Part shown: positions 1 through 4,427 of the stretch, one piece after another
How the letters are laid out: the number at the start of each line of letters is the position of its first letter
Numbering within the stretch: the stretch's first letter is position 1
NCBI GenBank assembly: GCA_003694775.1
Contig: RFJV01000310.1
Span: 1-5,254 of the forward strand
Reading direction: 5' to 3'
DNA from: Chloroflexota bacterium
GTDB lineage: Bacteria > Chloroflexota > Anaerolineae > 4572-78 > J111
Length of the DNA stretch: 5,254 bases
The notes under the pieces: generated by a model
Told to the model about the DNA's origin: nothing
Database searches by the model: none
The model's input: only the letters and a program-made list of their open reading frames with translations
Translations under genes and position numbers: made by a program

Positions 1-135
1 CTATGCCGGGCCCATTTTCTGGGGCATAGGGATGCCCCAGCTACCATGATGCTGTAGGCGGATATCCTATTTGCCCCCAAATTGAAACGCACCCAATGGT
101 TAGGCTTGCGGAGGGCTTTATCTTTTTTCCAAAGG
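1..135. other. Unresolved leader region; no gene supported
   Basis: No coding region can be supported here. The + frame starting at base 2 is open only to a TGA at 47-49 (ending ...FWGIGMPQLP), which could be the tail of an upstream gene but is far too short to judge. The minus-strand ORF that runs across 41-343 is mostly antisense to the start of the surface-protein gene and looks like a shadow. The notable content is a 9-bp perfect inverted repeat at 19-40, listed separately, and a T-rich stretch at 117-128 just before the promoter. Confidence 0.4.
19..40. repeat. Perfect 9-bp inverted repeat (hairpin)
   Basis: CTGGGGCAT at 19-27 is the exact reverse complement of ATGCCCCAG at 32-40, with a 4-base AGGG loop. 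No T-run follows on the + strand (CTACCATG), so it is not a standard intrinsic terminator in that direction. On the minus strand it is followed by AAAATGGG, also without a T-run. Its left arm and loop also pair with bases 1-7 (CTATGCC with GGCATAG at 23-29), so two alternative hairpins are possible. Function is unknown; it could still end an upstream transcript. Confidence 0.5.
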
Positions 136-136
136 A

Positions 137-145
137 TGGTATAAT
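137..145 (+). promoter_or_regulatory. Extended -10 promoter of surface-protein gene
   Basis: The sequence TGGTATAAT at 137-145 is a perfect extended -10 element (TGN followed by TATAAT). At 17-bp spacing the -35 position (117-122, TTTATC) matches the TTGACA consensus only weakly, as expected for extended -10 promoters. Transcription would begin near 151-153, giving a leader of about 40 nt before the ATG at 192. Confidence 0.65.
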
Positions 146-191
146 GATTATGTTTAGATGACCCTCTGAACTCTTACCAGCGAGGTGGGCG

Positions 192-1238
192 ATGATGGCA
201 CGGCGACAATTCAAACCAGCAAGCCGGGTTGCATTGGCGGCGGCGGTTCTGCTGTTCCTGGCGGGCAGTCTGCTGTTTGTTCTGCAGGCCCAGGCCCAGG
301 AGGGGGATGAAGCACCAGAAGGACCCATCCCCGGCGAGGCCAATCTGGTGCAGAACGGTAATTTTGAATACGGCTTCTACACCGTCCCGGAGCTGGGTTT
401 TGAACCGCCAGACGTGGGGCATGTCCCCAACCACTGGCAGTGGTTCCGCAACGAAAAGTACGGTAAGTACAACATTTACAACAACGAGGGCTTTGGCCTG
501 GTCTGCCCCGATGACCTTTCCAGCGAGACCAGCGGCAAGAACTCTCTGTCCATCCACATCCAGTCTACCGACGAGTCGGACGCGCGGTTGGGGGTCTACC
601 AGACCGTACCGGTCACGCCGGGGGTAGATTACCTTTTCTCCATCAGCGGGACCATCCAGGTTCAGCCGGGCGGCTCCTCGCCGGACATCAACCACCATAT
701 GCTGGTCTACTTTGACCACACCGGCAATACCGACTGGCGCGCCATTCCCCACGAAAAATGGATACGCATCCCCTGGAAAGAGCAGGAGCTGGAGTTTGAA
801 GTCAGCGGGCCAAACGACCCGGACCTGGCCCAGGTGGAAGATTACTACCAGGTTGTCCGGGCCAAATCGGACAAACTGACCATCTTTCTGATGGCCTGGC
901 GGCGGTGGGCCAACTGGCGCACCGGCATCTTTACCCTGGACTGTGTGTCGCTGGTGCCGCTATCCGAAGTGGATGTGGAAGCCATTCTGCCCCGTCTGAG
1001 CGACCTGTCCGCGCCCACGGTAGACGCGGCGCTGGGACAGGAACCGGCGGTACAGCCGGCCGCGGCCACCCAGCCCGGCCCCTCACCAGACAGCGAGCCT
1101 TCGGGTGAAACGGCGATTATTCCACCCAGCGGGGGCATCCTGGAAAAGGAAAGTACAGCCTGGCTGGTCGGTGCGGCCGCGGTGCTGGTCATTGCCGGTC
1201 TGGTGGCCGCGGGGGTGTGGAACTCGCGGCGGAGCTAG
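192..1238 (+). CDS. Secreted, C-terminally anchored surface protein with CBM-like domain
   Basis: A 348-residue extracytoplasmic protein of unknown specific function. Residues 1-35 form a signal peptide: a basic start (MMARRQFK), a hydrophobic core at about 13-31 and a likely cleavage after AQA (33-35). Residues 50-255 look like a carbohydrate-binding-module or galactose-binding beta-sandwich: the opening NLVQNGNFEYGF (51-62) is the typical first strand of such domains, followed by GKNSLSIHI, a GVYQTVPVTPG segment (134-144) and a closing TLDCVSLVPL (248-257). Residues 270-320 are a Pro/Ala/Ser/Gly-rich linker. Residues 323-342 are a transmembrane helix followed by a short NSRRS tail. Just before it, IPPSG (310-314) resembles a relaxed LPXTG sorting motif. 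No catalytic domain is visible, so binding or cell-surface display is inferred only. The start is chosen because GAGGTGGG (182-189) lies just before the ATG; the next codon is also ATG. The stop overlaps that of the convergent nuclease gene. Confidence 0.85.
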   Translation: MMARRQFKPASRVALAAAVLLFLAGSLLFVLQAQAQEGDEAPEGPIPGEANLVQNGNFEYGFYTVPELGFEPPDVGHVPNHWQWFRNEKYGKYNIYNNEGFGLVCPDDLSSETSGKNSLSIHIQSTDESDARLGVYQTVPVTPGVDYLFSISGTIQVQPGGSSPDINHHMLVYFDHTGNTDWRAIPHEKWIRIPWKEQELEFEVSGPNDPDLAQVEDYYQVVRAKSDKLTIFLMAWRRWANWRTGIFTLDCVSLVPLSEVDVEAILPRLSDLSAPTVDAALGQEPAVQPAAATQPGPSPDSEPSGETAIIPPSGGILEKESTAWLVGAAAVLVIAGLVAAGVWNSRRS

Positions 1239-2077
1239 TAGGCATACATATCCACCAGGTTGCCCTGCGCGTCCCGCAGGAAGGCCGTATCCGAATCGTT
1301 GTTCCACACACTCTCGTTTACCAGTCCCCAGTACAGGGCGGTGCTGGTATCCTGTCCTGTGCCGGAGTACAGCCGCACCTTTTCTCCCGGCAGAAGCACA
1401 AAATCGCCAAAGGTATAGATGTGGTTGGCCTCGTCCTTCAGGGTGAAGCCGCGCATCTGTACGGCCTCCTGCCCCTGGTTGGTAATTTCGACCCACTCCC
1501 CATTGGGATTCTCGTTGTCCTTGCCGGGCGCGTTGGCCTTGAGGCCGGTAATCTTCAGCGCCACCGGCGCCGCGGCCCACAACCCCCGACCGGCCTCCCG
1601 TGCCTCCCGTTCCGCCTGTCGAAACAGCGATTCATACTTCACGTTGGGGGGGATGGTCAGGGTGTTCGCGTACCCCTGCCGGACAATCTCCAGGTTGACC
1701 AGCACATCATCGGCCCAAACGTAAGCCAGGATGCGCCCGTACTGGTCAAACGATTCGACATCTCGCTCCAGACGGATAGTCCGGTCGGCGATGAGCCGGC
1801 GGTTGGCCTCGGTGGCCTCGCTGTAAAATGGCTGGCCCCGCTCCGGCGTGTTGATGCCGATGTACCGCACCTTGCGACCGTCTGCGAGCTGGATAGTATC
1901 CCCATCCAGCACCGAAGAAACCACCACCGTTTCCAGACCGTCAGGCCGCGGGGGACTGTCTGCCGCGGGCGATGGTGCGGGCGGCGCGGTCGGCCCGGCA
2001 GTTCCCGGCACGGAGCAGGCGGGGGTCAGTAGAATCCACAGCCAGAAAAGCAGAAACAGGGTGCGTCGGGTCATCAT
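1235..2077 (-). CDS. Secreted thermonuclease-family protein with lamin-tail domain
   Basis: A 280-residue predicted exported nuclease. Residues 1-20 form a hydrophobic signal; Cys21 in LTPAC could be a lipidation site, but Thr rather than Leu at -3 makes the lipobox imperfect. A Pro/Ala-rich linker (22-46) leads to a staphylococcal-nuclease (SNase/TNase) domain at about 48-168. By alignment with S. aureus nuclease, its catalytic residues are present: Arg71 (Arg35), Glu79 (Glu43) and Arg115 in DQYGR (Arg87), with metal-ligand Asp60 in LDGDT (Asp21). Asn76 in GINTPE replaces the ligand Asp40. Residues 172-278 are a lamin-tail domain (LTD), with the signature NGEWVEITN (192-200), a GFTLKDE strand and LLPGEKVRLYSG. 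The family cleaves DNA or RNA phosphodiester bonds with Ca2+; here it would act outside the membrane, perhaps in scavenging or DNA uptake (inference). A GGAG Shine-Dalgarno (2087-2084) lies 6 nt before the first of two adjacent ATGs. The gene diverges from the DUF3179 gene and converges on the surface-protein gene. Confidence 0.93.
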   Translation of the reverse strand: MMTRRTLFLLFWLWILLTPACSVPGTAGPTAPPAPSPAADSPPRPDGLETVVVSSVLDGDTIQLADGRKVRYIGINTPERGQPFYSEATEANRRLIADRTIRLERDVESFDQYGRILAYVWADDVLVNLEIVRQGYANTLTIPPNVKYESLFRQAEREAREAGRGLWAAAPVALKITGLKANAPGKDNENPNGEWVEITNQGQEAVQMRGFTLKDEANHIYTFGDFVLLPGEKVRLYSGTGQDTSTALYWGLVNESVWNNDSDTAFLRDAQGNLVDMYAY

Positions 2078-2106
2078 TTTCGGCTCCAGGTTCGAGGATA
2101 GAAAGC

Positions 2107-2136
2107 ATTGTACCGCCGCCCACCTGCCGCCGTCAA
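2107..2136 (-). promoter_or_regulatory. Sigma-70-type promoter of the nuclease gene
   Basis: On the minus strand, TTGACG (2136-2131) and TACAAT (2112-2107) each match the -35 and -10 consensus at five of six positions, separated by 18 bp. Transcription would start near 2100, about 20 nt before the first ATG of the nuclease gene at 2077. The -35 box lies in the loop of an 8-bp inverted repeat (2122-2147), which suggests control by a repressor or activator. Confidence 0.65.
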
Positions 2137-2147
2137 AACCGGCAGGT
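2122..2147. promoter_or_regulatory. Inverted repeat around the nuclease -35 box
   Basis: ACCTGCCG at 2122-2129 is the exact reverse complement of CGGCAGGT at 2140-2147; the 10-base spacer contains the minus-strand -35 element. The centre-to-centre distance of the arms is 18 bp, near two helical turns, so a dimeric regulator could bind both half-sites on one face. This is a candidate operator only; no regulator gene is in the window. Confidence 0.4.
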
Positions 2148-2156
2148 CGTCCTAAC

Positions 2157-2170
2157 GTAACCGGGGTTAC
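2157..2170. promoter_or_regulatory. Palindrome GTAACC-GG-GGTTAC, candidate operator
   Basis: Six-base arms GTAACC (2157-2162) and GGTTAC (2165-2170) flank a GG spacer. The palindrome lies between the divergent nuclease and DUF3179 genes, about 20 bp upstream of the candidate -10 at 2193-2198, so it covers the -35 region of the rightward promoter. This is a typical place for a transcription-factor site. It is different in sequence from the neighbouring repeat at 2122-2147, so the two may bind different proteins. Confidence 0.4.
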
Positions 2171-2189
2171 TTTCTGCGGGGTGTCGATG

Positions 2190-2198
2190 TGGTATGAT
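2190..2198 (+). promoter_or_regulatory. Extended -10 promoter of DUF3179 gene
   Basis: TGGTATGAT at 2190-2198 is an extended -10 element (TGN plus TATGAT, five of six to consensus), very like the TGGTATAAT before the first gene. No good -35 is visible. Transcription would start near 2205, leaving a leader of about 43 nt. The ATG at 2194 lies inside this element, which argues against it as a start codon. Confidence 0.45.
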
Positions 2199-2233
2199 GC
2201 TGGTGGGAAGCGCGGCTACGTGTCCACACTTCC

Positions 2234-2240
2234 GGGAGGA
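2234..2240 (+). promoter_or_regulatory. Shine-Dalgarno site deciding the DUF3179 start
   Basis: GGGAGGA at 2234-2240 is a strong ribosome-binding site 7 nt before the ATG at 2248. It fixes the start there and not at the upstream in-frame ATG 2194, which has no such site and would put 18 extra residues ahead of the signal peptide. Confidence 0.8.
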
Positions 2241-2247
2241 AATTACA

Positions 2248-3399
2248 ATGAAAATTTTGCTGACAACCATCCTGGCCGGTCTGGTGTTGACTGCGGTGGC
2301 CTGCACCCCGAACCGTCTGCAGAAAGCCATCCAAACACCCCAACCAGACGCACCGTCCGTGGCCGCACCAACGCCCAGCGGGCGTAATTTACAGCCGCAA
2401 CTGGGCAACGCCAACATCGACCTGGACGAAGTTGCCACCCTTTTGCCCCCGGACGCCATCCCGGCAATTATGCCGGAGGACGTGCCGGCAATGCTGGTCA
2501 CCGCCGCCGAAGCCGATGCGGCAGGGATGGAGCCATCCACGCGAGTGTTGGGGGTCAGCATTAACGGCGAAAGCCGGGCCTATCCCATCCCCTTTATGAG
2601 CGGGCACGAAATTGTCAATGATGCGGTCGGCGGCAGGCTCATTGCCGCCACCTGGTGACCGCTCTGCTACACCGGCATCGTGTATGACCGGAAAATTTCA
2701 CCAGACCGCACCCTGACCTTTGGGGTTTCCGGAATGCTGTACCGCAACGGCCTGGTGATGTATGACCATCAAACAGAAAGCCTGTGGAGCCATATTCTGG
2801 GGCAGGCCATTGCCGGGGAACTGCGGGGCGTCCAGCTAACTTTTCTGCCGTCGCTCCACACCGACTGGCAAACGTGGCAGGACCTGCACCCGGATACGCT
2901 GGTGATTTCTCCGGGGCTGTATGGGCGAGACCCGTATGCCAGCTACTATGTCAGCGGGCAGGAGGGGGTAGTGGGTCGCGGGCCGTTTGGCGGCGGTCCC
3001 AGCCGGGATGACGATATTCACCCCAAGGCGTACGTCATCGGGGTGCGGCTGGGCGGTGAGGCACGGGCGTATCCTTTTTCCATACTGGTCAAAGAGCCGG
3101 TCATTAACGATGCGGTCGGTGGTGTGCCGGTGGCCCTCTTTTTCGACACGCAAACCCTGACCGGCGCAGTTTTTGACCGCCGGCTGGGCGATGGAACCAC
3201 CCTCACCTTTGAGCCGTCCATTGCCAACCGGCGGGTCAAAGACACGACGACCGGTAGCAGGTGGGACATCTTTACCGGTACTGCCCTCGACGGCCCGCTG
3301 GCCGGAACCCAACTGGCCCAGGTTCCCGCCACCTACGCCTTTTGGTTCGGCTGGATTGACTACCACACCAACAGCACCGTCTACGGCGTACAGCGGTAG
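2248..3399 (+). CDS. DUF3179 lipoprotein, probable selenoprotein with in-frame TGA
   Basis: Read through the TGA at 2656-2658, this gives a 383-residue exported protein. Residues 1-18 are a signal peptide and Cys19 (TAVAC) a likely lipidated cysteine, although the lipobox is imperfect. A Pro/Gln-rich linker runs to about 55. The rest matches DUF3179: LPPDAIPAI (66-74), LGVSINGESRAYP (101-113), HEIVNDAVGG (120-129), then TW-U-P-L-C-YTGIVYDR (135-148), TFGVSGMLYRNGLVMYD (157-173), ESLWSHILGQAIAG (177-190), HPDTLVIS (214-221), RDPYASYY (227-234), HPKAYVIGVRLGGEARAYP (258-276) and AFWFGWIDYHTNSTVYG (364-380). The family normally has C-P-L-C where TGA supplies residue 137; Cys140 is retained. There are two internal repeats (about 101-148 and 263-311), and the second lacks both redox residues. 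The biochemical function of the family is not known to me; a U-x-x-C thiol/selenol redox role at the cell surface is inferred. The alternative is a pseudogene with one nonsense mutation, but every other position is intact. Confidence 0.85.
2656..2658 (+). other. In-frame TGA, probable selenocysteine codon (Sec137)
   Basis: The upstream frame ends ...GGRLIAATW-TGA and the same frame resumes at once as PLCYTGIVYDR, so no frameshift is needed to join the halves. The TGA falls on the first cysteine of the family's C-P-L-C motif, the classic replacement seen in selenoproteins. Wholesale TGA reassignment is unlikely, since the sugar-kinase gene in the same window ends with TGA at its family's normal length. 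A TGC-to-TGA nonsense mutation cannot be excluded from one sequence. Confidence 0.75.
2672..2691 (+). promoter_or_regulatory. Candidate bacterial SECIS hairpin
   Basis: CCGGCAT (2672-2678) pairs with ATG-A-CCGG (2684-2691), giving seven base pairs with one bulged A (2687) and a 5-nt apical loop CGTGT (2679-2683) that has G then U at positions 2-3. The loop begins 20 nt after the TGA. Bacterial SECIS elements lie within about 40 nt downstream of UGA inside the coding sequence, with a short stem, often a bulge, and a G(U) at the start of the loop. A competing hairpin exists: TACAC (2668-2672) with GTGTA (2680-2684), loop CGGCATC, so the fold is not certain. Confidence 0.55.
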
Positions 3400-3436
3400 C
3401 TTCAGCCAAAAACTCATTGCCCAACAAAACACCGGC

Positions 3437-3465
3437 TTGCTTGCGCACTCAAACTGGCCTATACT
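3437..3465 (+). promoter_or_regulatory. Sigma-70-type promoter of the sugar-kinase gene
   Basis: TTGCTT (3437-3442) and TATACT (3460-3465, five of six to TATAAT) are spaced by exactly 17 bp. Transcription would begin near 3472, about 26 nt before the ATG at 3498. The promoter lies in the gap after the DUF3179 stop, so the kinase can be expressed independently. No intrinsic terminator is visible between 3400 and 3436. Confidence 0.6.
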
Positions 3466-3497
3466 CCCCTTGCCATCTCTTCACAGGTGCTGAACCA

Positions 3498-4427
3498 ATG
3501 ACCATCCTCACCCTGGGAGCACATCCCTCGCTGGAAAAAACCTTTGCCATCCCCGGCTTCGAGACCGGGCGAGCCTACCGCATCCGTGAGGCCGTGGTCA
3601 CCGCGGGGAGCAAGGGGTTCAATTTTGCCCGCGGTGTGCGGACGATGGGCGGCCAGGCCGTGGTGGTGACTCCGCTGGCCGGGCACACCGGACACCGGGT
3701 GTCGGAACTGGCCGCGGCAGAAGGGCTGGCCTGCGCCGAGGTCTGGGTTCCGGGCGAAACCCGGCAGGTCATTAACCTGGTCAATCCGGAAACCGGGGAG
3801 AACACGGAACTCATCGAAAACGGGCCGGCTATCGGCCCGGCGGAGTGGGGCAAAATTCTGACCTGCCTGGAGGCGTATTTACCGCAGGCCAGGTGTGTGG
3901 CTGTCTGCGGCAGTCTCCTGCCGGGTACGCCGGTCGACGCGCTGGCGCAGGTGATGGCCGCGGCCAACCGGGCCGGTGTGCCGGTGGTGCTGGATACTTA
4001 CGGCCCGCCGCTGGAGCCGGCCTTGCCGCTGAAGCCGGCCCTGCTGAAGGTGAACCACCGGGAAGCAGGCGACCTGCTGGGCCGGGACATCCGCACCCCG
4101 GAAGACGCCCTGCAAGCGGCACAGGACATCACCCGGCTGGGGCCGGCGGCGGTGGTCATTTCGATGGCCGCGCTGGGGGCCGGCGGTGTGGACGCCGGGG
4201 GCGAAACTTTTGGCTGGCGTGCGCCGGCAGTAAAAAGTCTGAGCGCGGTTGGCAGTGGGGATGCTATGCTGGCCGGACTGGTGGTCAAATGGCTGGCCGG
4301 CGCGCCGCTTCGGGAGGCGGTTCGCTGGGGCGTGGCCGCGGGCGCGGCCAACACATTGGTGCTGGGACCGGGTATCTTCCACCGCCAGGATGCGGCGCGG
4401 CTCTATGCAGACATCGAAGCCTGGTGA
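3498..4427 (+). CDS. PfkB-family sugar kinase, 1-phosphofructokinase-like
   Basis: A 309-residue cytoplasmic ribokinase/PfkB-fold kinase, the usual length for 1-phosphofructokinase (FruK), tagatose-6-phosphate kinase (LacC) and PfkB-type 6-phosphofructokinase, which transfer phosphate from ATP to a sugar phosphate. Visible motifs: TLGAHPSLEKTF (5-16; usually TLNPAxDxT), AGSKGFNFARG (36-46; usual GGKGxNVAR, with Ser38 for Gly), TELIENGP (103-110), CGSLLPGTP (137-145; usual GSLPPG), LDTYG (165-169), LKVNHREAGDLLG (183-195; usual KPNxxE), and the C-terminal GSGDAMLAG (252-260), where GSGD forms the anion hole and Asp255 is the catalytic base. The exact substrate cannot be told from sequence alone. 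The start at 3498 is preferred over an in-frame ATG at 3417 because family homology begins at MTILTLG, the promoter lies between the two, and AGGTG (3485-3489) is a weak Shine-Dalgarno. Its TGA stop lies within the convergent reductase gene, overlapping by 25 bp. Confidence 0.9.
   Translation: MTILTLGAHPSLEKTFAIPGFETGRAYRIREAVVTAGSKGFNFARGVRTMGGQAVVVTPLAGHTGHRVSELAAAEGLACAEVWVPGETRQVINLVNPETGENTELIENGPAIGPAEWGKILTCLEAYLPQARCVAVCGSLLPGTPVDALAQVMAAANRAGVPVVLDTYGPPLEPALPLKPALLKVNHREAGDLLGRDIRTPEDALQAAQDITRLGPAAVVISMAALGAGGVDAGGETFGWRAPAVKSLSAVGSGDAMLAGLVVKWLAGAPLREAVRWGVAAGAANTLVLGPGIFHRQDAARLYADIEAW

Noticed and set aside
1217..2032. Long + strand ORF of 271 codons
   Set aside because: It lies antisense to the nuclease gene, has no recognisable domain or ribosome-binding site, and its openness is explained by high-GC codon bias on the other strand.
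2194..2658. A separate 154-residue protein starting at ATG 2194 and ending at the TGA
   Set aside because: The strong GGGAGGA site places the start at 2248, the ATG at 2194 lies in the -10 element, and the family sequence continues in frame past the TGA.
2656..2658. TGA reassigned to Trp or Gly genome-wide
   Set aside because: The kinase ends at TGA at the expected family length, the aligned residue in homologues is Cys, and TGG is already used for Trp right beside it.
2680..3399. An independent 239-residue protein starting at GTG 2680
   Set aside because: The GTG is the Val of GIVYDR inside the conserved motif, there is no ribosome-binding site before it, and it would lack the N-terminal part of the DUF3179 domain.
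3400..3436. Intrinsic terminator after the DUF3179 gene
   Set aside because: No GC-rich hairpin followed by a T-run could be found on the + strand in this gap.
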